Origin: Orientallactaga sibirica
Lineage: Eukaryota; Chordata; Mammalia; Rodentia; Dipodidae
Assembly: GCA_036365145.1 (NCBI GenBank)
Contig: JAEOAD010000018.1
Coordinates: forward strand, 6,776,001-6,840,000
Length of the DNA: 64,000 bases
Reading direction: 5' to 3'
The stretch's first letter is position 1, and each line of letters starts with the position of its first letter. Made by a program: the position numbers and the translations under genes. The notes below the pieces were generated by a model that saw only the letters and a program-made list of their open reading frames with translations, searched no databases and had not been told where the DNA came from. Shown here one piece after another: positions 10,907 through 22,806 of the stretch.

Positions 10907-11208
10907 AAGAAATTAGGTCCCAAGTAAACAATTCAATGCTTCACCTTAAGGCCTTGGAAAAAGAACAAGGCAAACCAAAAACCAGTAGACAAGAAGAAAT
11001 AATGAAGATTAGGGCAGAAATTAATGAAGTAGAAACAAACAAACAAAAAATCCAAAGAATCAATGAAACAAATAGTTGGTTCTTTGAAAGGATAAACAAG
11101 ATTGATAAACCCTTAGCAAATCTGACCAAAAGAAAGAGAGGAGACACAAATTAATAAAATTAGAGATGAAAAAGGCACCATCACCAGAGCAATTTAAAAA
11201 ATCATAGG

Positions 11209-11370
11209 AGCTGGGTGTGGTGGCACATGCCTTTAATCCCAGAACTCAGGAGGCAGAGGTAGGAGAACCACCATAAGTTTGAGGCTACCCTAAGACTACA
11301 TAGTGAATTCCAGGTTAGCCTGAGCTAGAGTGAGACCCTACCTTGAAAAACCAAAAAAAGAAAAGAAAAA
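11209..11370 (+). mobile_element. B1-like SINE in L1 fragment
   Basis: It inserted at the L1 text AAAAAATCATAGGA, which is duplicated with divergence beyond its tail. Confidence 0.88.
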
Positions 11371-11382
11371 AAATTATAAGGA

Positions 11383-11600
11383 TGGACTGGAGAAATGCCT
11401 TAGTGGTTAAGGTGCTTGCTTGGAAATCCAAAGGATCCAGGTTCAATTCCCCAGGACCCATGTAAGCCAGATGCACAAGGGGGCACATGCATTTGGAGTT
11501 TGTTTACAGTGGTTGGAGGCCCTGGCATGCCCATTCTCTCTCTCTCCCTGCCCATTTCTCTCTTCTCAAAGAAATAAAGAAAAATAAAATATTTTTAAAA
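11383..11600 (+). mobile_element. tSINE in L1 fragment
   Basis: It inserted almost at the same L1 target as the preceding B1; the right-hand TSD copy AAAAATCATAGGGA precedes resumed L1. Confidence 0.88.
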
Positions 11601-11773
11601 AATCATAGGGACATACTATAAGAACATATACTCCACTAAGTTTGAAAATCAGAAAGAAATGGATAATTTCCTTGACTTGTATGACCTACCAAAATTAAAT
11701 CAAGATGAGATTAACCACTTAATTAGACCTATAACAAATATGAAGATCCAAGCAGTTATAAAAAATATTTCCC

Positions 11774-12002
11774 AGGGCTAGAGAGAAGGCTTAGCTGTTA
11801 AGGTGCTTGCCTGCAAAGCCAAAGGATGCAGGTTCAACTCCCCAGGACCCATGTAAGCCAGATGCACAAGGGGGCACATGCATTTGGAGTTTGTTTGCAG
11901 TGGTTGGAGGCCCTGGCATGCCCATTCTCTCTCTCTCCCTGCCTATTTCTGTATCTCTCTCTCTCTCAAATAAATAAAAATAAAAAAAATATATTTTAAA
12001 AA
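11774..12002 (+). mobile_element. tSINE in L1 fragment
   Basis: Complete head, body and (CT)n/AAATAAATA tail. ATTCCCA-type L1 text flanks both ends. Confidence 0.88.
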
Positions 12003-12339
12003 TTCCCAACTAAAACTTCCGGGTAAGATGGCAGCATAGGAGCCATGCCAAACCAGCCTAGGGAGAGATTTAATAAAAACCACAGCAAAATACTCTCTTC
12101 CTCTGAAAAGTGAAGGAATATAGGTTATTCTTAGACATAGTGGAGAAACAGGAGAGACCAAAATCCACCAGAAAGGAGGAAAATGGCCAGAATCCCACTG
12201 AGGCAATTGTGGCCCAATCCACACCATCTGGCACCTGGAACCACCCACCAAGTGCCAGCGCTGGGCAACAGTAGCAGAGACCAAACAAGTGGATTTTCCA
12301 ACCTCATCCGCCTCCTTGCAAAGTCAAGAAATCTGAAGG

Positions 12340-12578
12340 AGGGGGCTGGAGAGATGGCTTAGCTGTTAAGGCGATTGCCTGTGAAGCCTAAGGACCCAAG
12401 TTCGATTCTCCAGGTCCCATGTAAGCCAGATGCACATGGTGGCACATGCATCTGGAGTTCATTTGCAGTGGCTAGGGGCCCTGGCATGCCCATTCCCAGT
12501 CTCTCTCCCTCTCTGTCTCTCTCTCTCCCTCTCTCTGTCTTAAATAAATAAATAAATAAGTAAAATCTTTTTTAAAAA
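12340..12578 (+). mobile_element. tSINE in L1 leader
   Basis: Complete copy with a long (CT)n and AAATAAATAAAT tail; not obviously flanked by a TSD. Confidence 0.88.
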
Positions 12579-12819
12579 AGACAGCTGAGATCAACTAAGG
12601 AGCTACTGAGATACAGGTAGGACTGCATGAGCAAGTCCAGGCTTCCTGTACTCTCCCATCCCCCAACAATCAGAACTGTGAACCTCTGGCATTCAGCTCC
12701 CATAGCAGTGCATCTAGCACAGCTGAACAGAACTCCAGCTCCATAGCACAACATGGAGTGATCAAGGTGGGCATTCAGCATTGGTGAGATTGGATGCCAC
12801 ACCAAAAGGTAATGAGGCC

Positions 12820-12900
12820 AACTGACAAACAAACAAACAAACAAACAAACAACCAAAACAAACCAACTAACTAAAAAAACAACAAAAAAAAAAAAAAAAA
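12820..12900. repeat. (CAAA)n and A-rich stretch in L1 leader
   Basis: Eight or so ACAA units are followed by an A run. It is probably an expanded A-rich piece of the L1 leader, or a SINE-less simple repeat. Confidence 0.7.
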
Positions 12901-13975
12901 CAGGTACATAGACCTGCACTGGAATTGCTAATCTCTCTTTCCATGTCAGGGCAGGTTATGGGTTACATATTCTTGATTGGCTTTACCATTTTCAATTAAG
13001 CTGTATTTGGGGGTTGAATATTGTTGCCTTTGATGCTTTCAGAATTATAAGGCCTTTGTCTTTTGCTTCTGTCATTATTGGGGCAGAATCTGATTCAGAA
13101 CTAGGCTGACCTGCAATTCAACTCAGAACAGAATTCTTTACCTCCAAGATGACAAGATTAAGGGTGTAGAGTAACACACACCCTTAGGGATTTTGGCTTT
13201 ATAAGACTAACTGTTTTAATCCTCACACTTGTATACTCTGTGCTGGTTTTTATTGAATGTATATATTACTCAGTTGAAGTTTAGAATGTGCCAGTAAATT
13301 GTTCCACCCAGTCCACTAGAGTACTTGCTTAGCAAGCAAACTCAACACCTAGGATTACTTCTGCAGTTGGATTGGGGTACAAGAACTACACTTGGCATCT
13401 TAATCTCATATACTGAAAGTATATAAAGGTGGATCACCACATCTAAGAACACTGCAGATAAGTAGAAACCTCAAGCATCAAATCATTCCAGGATGCAAAA
13501 GTCACTACATTATACTACAAGAAACACAGAGAATCAAGACAATGCAATCCCACCAAAAATTATAAATGCATAAGAAATGATCAACAATGAGACTGTTTTA
13601 GATGAAATGTCTGACAAAGATTTCAAAAAATTATTTTATCTATACTCAAAGAAATAAAAGAAGAAAACAAAGGAATTAAAGAGGAAAACAAACTCCTGAA
13701 AGAGAACACAGGAAATCAGTTTAATGAAATAAGGAGGTCATTACAAGACACGGGTAAGGAAATAGAAATACTGATGAAAAGCCAGGCTGAAATTCTAGCT
13801 CTGAAGAACACAGTCAGTCAAATAAAAAATGCTGTGGAAAGTCTCACCAGTAGAAATGGATGAAGGAATGAACAGAATATCTAAACTAGAAGACCAGGTA
13901 ACAGACCTAATACAGTCCAACAAAGAGAAAGACAAGCTAATAGGAAGGTATAAATGGGAATTTCAAGATATCCAG

Positions 13976-14161
13976 AGCTGGGCGTGGTGGTGCACGCCTT
14001 TAATCCCAGCACTCAGGAGGGAGAGGTAGGAGGATAGTCATGAGTTCGAGACCACCCTGAGACAACATAGTGAATTCCAGGTCAGCCTGGGCTAGAGTTA
14101 GACCCTACCTCAAAACAAACAAACAAACAAACAAACAAACAAACAAACAAACAAACAAACA
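13976..14161 (+). mobile_element. B1-like SINE in L1 ORF1
   Basis: It has an expanded (CAAA)n tail of about 12 units at 14113-14160, and TSD AAGATATCCAG. Confidence 0.92.
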
Positions 14162-14208
14162 AAGATATCCAGGACACTATGAAAAGATCAAACATAAGAA
14201 TTCAGGGT

Positions 14209-14366
14209 ATTGCAGAGTATGGTGGTGCACGCCTTTAATCCCAGCACTCAGGAGGCAGAGGTAGGAGGATCATTACAAGTTTGAGGCCACCCTGAGATTA
14301 CATTGTGAATTCCAGGTCAGCCTGAGCTAGAGCGAGACCCTACCTCAGAAACCACCTCCCCCCAAA
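14209..14366 (+). mobile_element. B1-like SINE in L1 ORF1
   Basis: TSD GAATTCAGGGTA on both sides. Confidence 0.92.
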
Positions 14367-14769
14367 AGGAATTCAGGGTATAGTGGAAGGAGAAGAATTT
14401 CAATCCAGAGGCTTAGTAGGTGTTTTTAACAAAACCACAGAAGAAAAATTTCCCCAAATTGGGAAAGAAATGCCAGTGCAGATACAGGAAGCTTTTAGAA
14501 CAACAAACAGACAAAACCTGGAAAGAACTTCTCCTCTCCATGTTATAATTAAACTATTAAACATGCAAAGCAAAGAAAATATATTGAAAGCAGTTAGAGA
14601 GAAAAAGCAAGTCACCTATAAAGACAAGCCCACCAGAATAACAGCAGATTACTCAACACAAACTTTGAAAGGCAGAAGGGCTTGGAATGATGTATTCCAA
14701 GTTCTAAAAAATAACAACTGTCAACCAAGATTACTTTATCCTGCAAAGCTATCTATCCAAATTGATGGA

Positions 14770-14901
14770 GAGCTGGTGGCACACGCCTTTAATCCCAGTA
14801 CTTGGGAGGCAGAGGTAGGAGGATCACCATGAGTTCAAGGCCACCCTGAGACTATACAGTTAATTCCAGGTCAGCCTGGGCCAGAATGAGACCCTACCAT
14901 G

Positions 14902-14934
<33 letters not shown>
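14770..14934 (+). mobile_element. B1-like SINE in L1 ORF1
   Basis: Long unbroken A tail (over 30 A) and TSD AAATTGATGGA. Confidence 0.92.
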
Positions 14935-14935
<1 letters not shown>

Positions 14936-15187
14936 AAATTGATGGATAAATAAGGACATTCCACAACAAAAACTGGCTAAAGGAATTTATGACAACTAAA
15001 CCAGCTTTACAGAAAATTCTTGAAGGAATCCTTCAGGCTGAAGAGAAAGCAAAACACACACAGGAAGAAATAGGAAAAAATAAACCATGCTCAAATAACA
15101 GTTAAAACAAGTGAGTAAAGGGAAAACAGGAAGCACTATAAAACAAGAAGAATGGCAAGAATAAATACATACCTTTCAATAATAACT

Positions 15188-15338
15188 CTTTTTTTTTTCC
15201 CAAGGTAGGGTCTCACTCTAGCTCAGGCTGACCTGGAATTCACTATGTAGTCTCATGGTGGCCTTGAACTCACGGTGATCCTCTTACCTCTGCCTCCTGA
15301 GTGCTGGGATTAAAGGTGTGCACCACCACTCCTGGCCA
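15188..15338 (-). mobile_element. B1-like SINE between ORF1 and ORF2 of L1
   Basis: Reversed B1 with TSD AATAATAACTCTT. Confidence 0.92.
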
Positions 15339-16240
15339 ATAATAACTCTTAATATTAATGGCCTCAACCCCCAACCAAAAGACACAGGCCTGCAGACTGG
15401 ATTAAAAGGCAGGATCCTGCCATTTGTTGCCTCCAGGAAACTCATCTCTCAATAAAAGATAGACACTGTCTTAGGGTGAAAGGATAGAAAACGGCATTTC
15501 AAACAAATGGTCCTAGGAAACAAGCAGGGGTTGCTATCCTAATATCTGACAGGATAGACTTCAAACCAACATTAGTGAGGAAAGATAAAGAAGGTCATTT
15601 TATACTGATTAAAGGAACACTCCAACAGGAGGACATTACAATCCTAAACATATATGCACCTAATGTAGGGGCTACCAGTTTCATCAAACAAACATTATTA
15701 CACTTAAGGTCACAGATAACACCAAATACAATTGTAGTGGGTGACTTCAATACCCCACTCTCATCAATTGACAGGTCATCCCAGCAAAAAATAAAGAGAG
15801 AAGCATCTGGATTAAATGATGTCATGGAACAAATGGACCTAACAGATATCTACAGAACATTCCATCCAAATGCTGCAGAATAAACATTTTTCTCTGCAAT
15901 ACATGGAACATTCTCTAAAATAGACCATATTAGGACATAAATCAAATCTTAACAAATACAGGAAAATTGAAATAATCCCTTGTACTCTATCTGACCACAA
16001 TGGGATTAAACTGCAAATCAGCAACAAGAAAAACTACAGAGCATAAAGAAATTCATGGAGACTAACCAGTACACTATTGAATGATGAATGGGTCATTGAA
16101 GAAATCCAAAAGGAAATCAATAAATTCACAGACTCAAATGATGATGAGAATACAACATACCAAAACCTTTGGGGCACAATGAAAGCAGTTCTAAGAGGAA
16201 AATTTATTGTTCTAAGTGCCTATATTAAGAAATTAGAGAA

Positions 16241-16708
16241 AGTGGTGTGGAGAGGAGGGTGGGTGGGGAGCACCTCAGAACTGGCCGCTGGAGGTATCAT
16301 GGCGTCCTGGAAGCCCCATCCCCAAGACTATGAAAGTGATGACGAGTCTTACGAAATGCTGAATTTAACTGAGTATGCAAGAAGACACCACTGGTGGAAT
16401 TGAATATTTGGCCACAGTTCGGGAACCATGGTAGTTAATACTCAGTACCTACCCAGATTATAATGGGTGGCGTGACTGGCTGATGTGCAAGATTTTTATT
16501 CCAGAAAGTTGGAAAACTTGCAGCAACTGCAGTAGGTGGTGGCTTTCTGCTCCTTCAGATTGCCAGTCACAGTGGCTGTGTGCAGATCAACTGGAAGGGA
16601 GTTGAAAAGGATGTAAACAAAGCAAAAAGACAGATTAAGAAATGAGCAAATAAAGCAGCACCTGAAATCAACAATATAATTGAAGAAGCAACAGAATTTA
16701 TCAAACAG
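16241..16708 (+). pseudogene. FUNDC1: FUNDC1 processed-pseudogene segment inside L1 ORF2
   Basis: FUNDC1 is an outer-mitochondrial-membrane mitophagy receptor. The ATG at 16299 opens a frame through HPQDYESDDESYEML (keeping the YxxL LC3-interacting motif) to WWN, where an arginine codon is now TGA. Beyond it the FUNDC1 text continues in shifted frames (FGHSSG, then KVGKL, and [11 protein letters not shown]). It stops at the equivalent of ATEFIKQ with no stop codon, 3' UTR or poly-A, and L1 text resumes at once. About 58 bp before the ATG look like 5' UTR. Introns are absent. Compared with the L1 fragment at 10.9 kb, about 115-130 bp of L1 are missing at the junction. Confidence 0.88.
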
Positions 16709-17976
16709 ATGAAGGAAATAGAAACTAAAAAAACAATCCAAAGAATCAATGAAACAAAGAATTGGTTCTTTGAAAGGTTAAACAAATCTCACCTGAAGAG
16801 AGGAGACAAAAATTAATAAAATCAGAGGTGGAAAAGGCACTATTACAACAGATACCAAAGAAATTCAGAAAATCATAAGGACATACTTGAAGAATATATA
16901 TGCCTCTAATTTTGAAAATCTGAAAGAAATGGATGATTTCCTTGATTCATATGACCTACCAAAATTAAATCAAGATGAGATAAACCATTTAAATAGACCT
17001 ATAACAAGTATGGAGATCCAAGCAGTTATAAAAAGTCTCCCAACTAAAAAAGCCCAGGCCCAGATGGATTCACTGGTGAATTTTACCAGACCTTCATGGA
17101 AGAACTAACACCAAAGCTTCTCAAACTTTTCCATAAAATAGAAAAAGAAGGAATTCTACTGAACTCCTTCTATGAAGCCAGCATGACCCTGATACCCATA
17201 CCAAAGACAGAACAAAAAAAAAAGAAAATTACAGACCAATCTCCCTCATGAACATAGATGCAAAAATTCTCAACAAAATATTGGCAAACAGAATACAGAA
17301 TATATCAGAAAGATTATTCACCTTGACCAAGTAGGCTTTATCCTAGAGATTCAGGGATGGTTCAACATACACAAATCAATAAATGTAATACATCATATAA
17401 ATGGTCTGAAGGACAAAAGTCACATGATCATCTCAATAGATGCAGAAAAGGATTTGACAAAAATTCAACATCCCTTCATGGTAAAAGTATTGCAGAAACT
17501 GGGAATAGAAGGAACATATCTCAACATAATAAAAGCTATTTATGACAAACCTACAGCCAACATACTACTAAATGGGGAAAAACTTGAAGGTTTTCCACTA
17601 AATTCAGGAACAAGACAAGGGTGTCCACTGTCCCCACTTTTATTTAATATAGTACTGGAAGTCTTAGCTATAGCAATAATGCAAGATACAAATTGGAAAG
17701 GAAGAGATCAAATTATCATTATTTGCAGATGATATGATTCTATACATAAAGGACCCTAACAACTCTACCAGTAAACTGTTAGAGCTGATAACACTTTTAA
17801 CAATGTAGCAGGATACAAAATAAACACATAGAAATCAGTAGCTTTCCTATATACTAACAACAAATATGCAGAGGATGAAATCAGGGAATCTCTCCCATTC
17901 ACAATTGCCTCAAAAATATAAAGCACCTTGGAATAAACTTAACCAAGGAAGTGAAGGATCTCTACAATGAGAACTT

Positions 17977-18137
17977 TTATTCATTCATTTATTTATTTAT
18001 TTATCCAAGGTAGGGTCTCACTGTAGCTTAGGCTGACTTGGAATATGTAGTCTCAGGATGGCCTCAAACCCATGGCGATCCTCCTACCTCTGCCTCCTGA
18101 GTGCTGGGATTAAAGGTGTGCGCCATCATGCCCAGCT
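17977..18137 (-). mobile_element. B1-like SINE in L1 ORF2
   Basis: TTTATTTATTTATT precedes the reversed body; TSD ACAATGAGAACTTT. Confidence 0.92.
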
Positions 18138-18973
18138 ACAATGAGAACTTTAAAACACTCAAGCAAGAAATTGCAGAAGACAGAAGAAAATGGAAAGACA
18201 TCCCATGTTCTTAGATTGGAAGAATCAATATTGTGAAAATGGCAATCTTGCCAAAAGCACTCTACACATTCAGTGCAGTCCCCATTAAAATTCCAAAGAC
18301 ATTCTTCACAGAAATAGAAAAAAAAAAACCTAAAATTCATTTGGAAGCACAAAAAACCTTGAATAGCCAAACAATTTTGAGCAACATTAATCAGGCTGGT
18401 GGTATCATCATACCCAACTTTAAGCTGTATTACAAATCCATAGTAACAAAAACAACATGGTATTGGCACAAAGACAGACATGTAAATCAATGGAACAGAA
18501 CAGAGGACCCAGATGTTAATCCAGGCAGCTACAGCCATCTGATTTTTGACAAAAATGCCAAAAATATTCATTGGAGAAAAGATAGCCTCTTCAACAAGTG
18601 ATGCTGGAAAACTGGTTATCTATATGTAGAAGGATGGAAATAGATCCTTGTCTTTTTCCATGCACAAGAATCAAGTTCAAGTGGATCAGTGACCTTAATA
18701 TTGACCTGAAATTCTGAAACTGCTAGAGGAAAAAGTAGGGGAAACCCTTCAACATATTGGCATAGGCAATGACTTTCTGAATATAACCCCAATTGCTCAG
18801 GAAATAAAACCACTAATCAACCACTGGGATCTCATGAAATTACAAAGCTTTTGTACAGCAAAGGACACTGTGAATAGAGCAAAGCGACAACCTACAGAAT
18901 GGGAGAAAATCTTTGCCAGCTACTCATCTGACAGAGGATTAATATCTAGGATATACAAAGAACACAAAAAAAT

Positions 18974-19128
18974 TGCTAGGCATGGTGGCACATGCCTTTA
19001 ATCCTAGCACTTGGGAGACAGAGGTAGGAGGATTGCCATAAGCTGGAGGCCACCCTGGGACTACATAGTGAATTCCAGGTCAGCCTGGGCCAGAGTGAGA
19101 CCCTACCTCGAAAAAACAAACAAAAAAA
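18974..19128 (+). mobile_element. B1-like SINE in L1 ORF2
   Basis: It inserted in the A-rich L1 text ACACAAAAAAATT. Confidence 0.9.
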
Positions 19129-19135
19129 TTAAATA

Positions 19136-19360
19136 AGGGCTTGAGAAATGGCTTAGCAGTTAAGGTGTTTGCCTGCGAAGCCAAAGGATCCCAGTTCGAT
19201 TCTCCAGGACCCACGTAAGCCAGATGTACAAGGGGCACATGCATCTGGAGTTTGTTTGCAAGTGGCTAGAGGCTCTGGTGTGCCCATTCTCTCTCTATCT
19301 GCTTCTCTTCTATCTCTCTCTCTGTTTGCAAATAAATAAATAAATTTTAAAAAAATTAAA
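19136..19360 (+). mobile_element. tSINE in L1 ORF2
   Basis: It directly follows the previous B1, ending in AAATAAATAAATTTT. Confidence 0.9.
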
Positions 19361-19860
19361 TAATAAGAAATCAAACAACCCAATTAAAGAAATGGGCTAT
19401 GGAACTAAATGGAGAGTTCTCATTGGAAGAACTACAGATGGCACATAAATATCTAAAAATGCGTTCTACATCCTTAGCCATCAGGAAATGCAAATTAAAA
19501 CTACTTCCATCTCACTTCTGTCAGAATGGCTTCTATCAAGAAAACAAATGACAATAATTTTTGGCAAGGATGCTGAAAAAGGGGAAACACTGTTGGTGGG
19601 AATGTAATCTGGTACAGCCATTGTGGAAATCAGTGTGGAGATTCCTGAGATAGCTAAAAATAGATTTACCATATAATCCAGCTATACCACTCCTAGGCAT
19701 ATATCCTAAGGACTCGTCTCACTACCTTAGAGATACTTGCTCAACCAGTTTATTGCTTCTGTATTCACAATAGCTAGGAAATGGAACCAGCCTAGATGTC
19801 CCTCAACTGATGAGTGGATAAGGAAGATGTGGCACATTTACACAATGGAGTTCTACTCAG

Positions 19861-21122
19861 TGGTAAAGAAAAATGAAATTTAGAAAGGGAGGGGGAACTT
19901 AATAGTATGGTGTTATATATATATGTAGGTAGAATAACAAATTAATGGGGGCAAAAAGGCCTAAGTGAGGTCAGGGGAAGAGATTGAGTAAAGGAAAGGT
20001 GGCAGGAGGGCTAATCAAAATCTAAGAGTCTATAAATAAGTCACATGGAAACCTACTTTTCTGGACAATGGAACACTCAGAAGGCATAGATTGTTACTAG
20101 AAAATTTTCAGTGCCAGGGATGGGATACCTTCCAGTGAGTTGTTGGCCAGGGGGGTCCCTGATACCTCCAAAACATTACAGGCCATTGCTAAGGCCCTTG
20201 GATTCTCCACTAGGAATAGATGGTAAGACCTTATTGCTGAAAACTCCACATACTTGGGCTGCAAGGTCACTGAATAACCTTGCTGAAGCTGAGCTGAAAG
20301 CCTCCTCCATGTGGACCAGCTGATAGAAAGCTGGAAAATGCTATGCTGCATGCAGTTCAATGGGAGAGAGAGAAATCACCAGTGAAGATACTCAACAGTG
20401 GACACTGCAAGCTTTAAATTTGACCAGCCAGGCCAAATGAGCCAATGGGTGCAATAGTGGCATGTCTCTTATGGGGGAAATCAACCACTCTCTAATTGGA
20501 TTGGAGGCCCGCTCCATGGGAGGGAATACATCCCTGATACTGAAAACCTACAACAGAGGTAGACATGAACCCTAGGGGTGTAGTGTCTGCTGGTGTCTGG
20601 CTAAATGTATATACTATGCTCACCAAACTGCCCAATAAGCACTTCTCTTAATGCTTATGTCCATATGTTACTGCTACTCTCACTTTTGGTTGGAGAAGCT
20701 TCTCTTTTCAGATGGCAGTTACTGTAGGATGACTCAGAAGGCACCATGGTGCTGAGGAGAAGTGACAGAGGAGTGCTCAACATTGAAATATTTCTATCAC
20801 ATTTTCCAAGGCTCAGGGTCCACTGTGGAGAGGTGGTAGAAAGAATGTAAGAGCCAAAGAAAGGGTAGGACTCCTTACAACACCCTGCTGTAGACAAAAA
20901 ATGGCCTGGATATCCATGACCTTGCAGTGCCTGACACTACCTAAATAAGGCCATCACAATAGGAGGAAATGATGATATCAAAATAAAAGAGAGACTGATT
21001 GAGAGCAGGAGGGTTATGATGGAGAGTGGAGTTCCAAAGGGAAAAGGGGGGGGGAAGGGAGGGAATTACCATGGGTTATTGTCTACAATTATGGAAGTTG
21101 TCAACAAAAAATAAATTATAAA
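19861..21122 (+). repeat. L1 3' UTR
   Basis: Non-coding. Reverse-complement identity is visible with 36.8-37.95 kb (for example AGAAAATTTTCAGTGCCAGG at about 20.1 kb) and forward identity with 57.2-58.0 kb. Near 19.88 kb it appears to lack a block of over 100 bp that the 38.1 kb copy retains. Confidence 0.85.
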
Positions 21123-21125
21123 AAA

Positions 21126-21483
21126 TAGCGACATGAAATAATGGTCATTAGTAACACTACTGCACACAAGTTGGACACTTTGCACCCCTGATGGATAGAG
21201 GACACCACCAGGTATAGGCTTGCCAGAAATCCCACCTGAATTTAGAGCACAGATGTTCTGGCCCCATCCCTGGAGGTTTCCCTGGAGTTGCCCTTGTTCT
21301 GGAATTGCCTGGGCAGTGGGAGATAGAGCCATGGCCACAGCTGGCTGGTGATGGATGGGGAGACACAGCTGGGTCCTCTCTCCACAGGAGCAGCCCCTGC
21401 CTGCGGGATCCTTATGTTGGCATCTCCCTTCCTGGATTTCCCTCTCTGACTCTGTATTCCTTCCTAAATTCCTCCCAAATAAG
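21126..21483. other. Single-copy DNA
   Basis: No repeat or gene signature is recognised. Confidence 0.4.
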
Positions 21484-21643
21484 TTGGTTTTTTTTTGGGG
21501 GGGGTTCAAGATAGGGTCCCACTCTAGCCCAGGATGACCTGGAATTCATTATGTAATCTCAGGTGGCCTCGAACTCACAGCAATCCTCCTACCTCTGCCT
21601 TCCCAGTGCTGGGATTAAAGGCATGTGCCACCATGCCTGGCCT
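21484..21643 (-). mobile_element. B1-like SINE
   Basis: T run, then G run, then reversed B1 body to CACCATGCCTGGCC. Confidence 0.9.
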
Positions 21644-21645
21644 CC

Positions 21646-22035
21646 CCCCGTCCCCCAAATTATAACCCAAGTCCTCATATCAAGCTATGCTTCATGGGCA
21701 TCCCAACCTGACACCTATCAAGTCTGTGGGTTCCACATTGATTTATAGAATTTCAAGAGTTTGGGACAGAGATAAACAGCTTGGAATATGAGCAGAAAAT
21801 AATGAGGACAGGGGAGCTTCTGCAACAGACACTTATAAGAGAGTGAGAACTGCAGGAGAGACAGCAGGTTGAAAAGGAAGCAGAGTAAAGACTGGTTGCT
21901 GGATCAAGCAAAGCAAGCCAGACAGAGCACGTTTTGCAGCAGTCAGGTGAGGGGACACCGGCTAAGTATCTGATGATGTTGGAGATTTAGAGTCTATCTT
22001 GAGGCGGAACAATGGTGTGGTTGCTTTGTTTGTTT
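21646..22035. other. Single-copy DNA
   Basis: Nothing recognised. Confidence 0.4.
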
Positions 22036-22135
22036 GAGGCTTTGTCTTTTATAAATAAATACTAAAATTCTTTTTAAAAATATTTTACTTATTTATTAGA
22101 GAATGAGACTTTGTCTTTTATAAATAAATACTAAG
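22036..22135. repeat. Local tandem duplication, about 68-bp period
   Basis: The text CTTTGTCTTTTATAAATAAA occurs near 22040 and again near 22108, each followed by ATACTAA and a T-rich SINE-tail-like stretch. Confidence 0.75.
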
Positions 22136-22139
22136 ATTT

Positions 22140-22322
22140 TTTTAATATTATACTTATTTATTAGAGTGTGAATAGGTACGTACGCCAGGGCCTCTATCTA
22201 CTACAAGATGCATGTGCCACTTCATGCATCTCACTTGCATGGGAACTGGGGAATTGAACCTGGGTCCTTAGGTTTTGCGGGCAAGCACTTTAAACTACTA
22301 AGCCATCTATCTCTCCAGCCCC
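22140..22322 (-). mobile_element. tSINE
   Basis: Reversed tail, body and head, ending GCCATCTATCTCTCCAGCC. Confidence 0.88.
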
Positions 22323-22332
22323 AAATTCTATT

Positions 22333-22475
22333 TTAAAACCTTTTTACTTTATTTGAGAAAGAGAAACAGGTAGAGAGAAAGAGAAAGGGAGAGAGAGAGA
22401 GAATGGGTGCACCATGGCCTTGAGATACTGTAAACGAACTCCAGACACATGTGCAGCTAATTGGAGGTGGCAAAA
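22333..22475 (-). mobile_element. tSINE, head missing
   Basis: It has the tail, GA-rich run and AACTCCAGACACATGTG block but lacks the tRNA-like end. Confidence 0.8.
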
Positions 22476-22478
22476 ATT

Positions 22479-22640
22479 AAACTGGGGAGATTTCTCAGTG
22501 GTTAACGTCATGTACTTATAAAGCCTGCTGGCCCTAGTTCAATTACCCAGCCACCTACATAAAGCTAGATGAGCATTCATTTGCAGAGCCAAGAGAATCT
22601 GGTACTCACTCATGCACACACACTTGCAAATAAATGAAAA
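22479..22640 (+). mobile_element. Old degenerate tSINE
   Basis: The order of head, AAAGCTAGATG block and CTTGCAAATAAATG tail is preserved, with many changes. Confidence 0.75.
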
Positions 22641-22678
22641 AAAAATTAATGGTACATCTAAAAAGAATAAAGAGAAAA

Positions 22679-22801
22679 AGCCAAGTGTGGTGGCACACAC
22701 CTTAATCCCAGCACTCAGGAGGCAGAGGTAAGAGGATCGCTGTGAGTTCAATGCCACCCCGAGGAAAAAACAAAACAAAACAAACAAACAAACAAAAAAA
22801 A
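22679..22801 (+). mobile_element. B1-like SINE, internally shortened
   Basis: It jumps from the GTGAGTTCAATGCCACCC block to a (CAAA)n tail, missing about 50 bp. Confidence 0.85.
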
Positions 22802-22806
22802 CATAG

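Larger units (their letters stand above)
10599..12003 (+). mobile_element. L1 ORF2 fragment, interrupted by four SINEs
   Basis: L1 text is at 10599-10710, 10908-11208, 11603-11773 and a few bases after 12002. It encodes parts of the ORF2 linker between endonuclease and reverse transcriptase (for example LRGKFIDLTAYIKKLE and INETNSWFFERINKIDKPL) and is colinear with the longer L1 at 16.1-17.1 kb. It is truncated at both ends, the 3' break falling at CCCAACTAAAA just where the next L1 begins. Confidence 0.85.
13600..15110 (+). pseudogene. L1 ORF1 remnant (RNA-binding trimeric chaperone)
   Basis: ORF1p is the L1 RNP coat protein. Here the parts appear in order, in shifting frames: a coiled coil with heptad-like text (about 13.63-13.97 kb, KEENKLLKENTGNQFNEIR), an RRM-like region after the B1 insertions (14.38-14.5 kb), and the C-terminal domain (14.53-14.76 kb), where YKDKPTRITADYS and QPRLLYPAKLSIQIDG match the conserved L1 text. 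The tail LKEFMTTKPALQKILEGIL is at 14.98-15.03 kb. Three B1 copies break the frame. Confidence 0.85.
15345..19860 (+). pseudogene. L1 ORF2 remnant (endonuclease-reverse transcriptase)
   Basis: ORF2p nicks DNA and reverse-transcribes L1 RNA. The APE-like endonuclease is at 15.36-16.05 kb, with VVGDFNTPLSSID and, past a stop, SAIHGTFSKIDHI. The reverse transcriptase spans about 17.1-18.0 kb: SIDAEKD near 17.43 kb, [14 protein letters not shown] at 17.61 kb and the catalytic FADDMILYI near 17.73 kb, in a different frame from the preceding block. The C-terminal region at 18.2-18.6 kb contains [14 protein letters not shown]. Multiple frameshifts, stops and inserts rule out activity. Confidence 0.9.
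12010..21122 (+). mobile_element. Long degraded L1 (LINE-1)
   Basis: The order is a 5' leader starting CTTCCGGGTAAGATGGCAGC, ORF1 remnants (13.6-15.1 kb), ORF2 remnants (15.3-19.9 kb), and a 3' UTR ending at AATAAATTATAAAAAAT. It is interrupted by at least eight SINEs and one FUNDC1 segment. Frameshifts and stops make it non-functional. Its 3' UTR is shared with L1 pieces at 36.8, 54.2 and 57.2 kb, so they form one family. No TSD was identified. Confidence 0.9.

Noticed and set aside
16299..16403. FUNDC1-like reading frame as a functional gene
   Set aside because: A TGA interrupts it after WWN, later frames are shifted, the C-terminal transmembrane part is absent and it lies inside L1.
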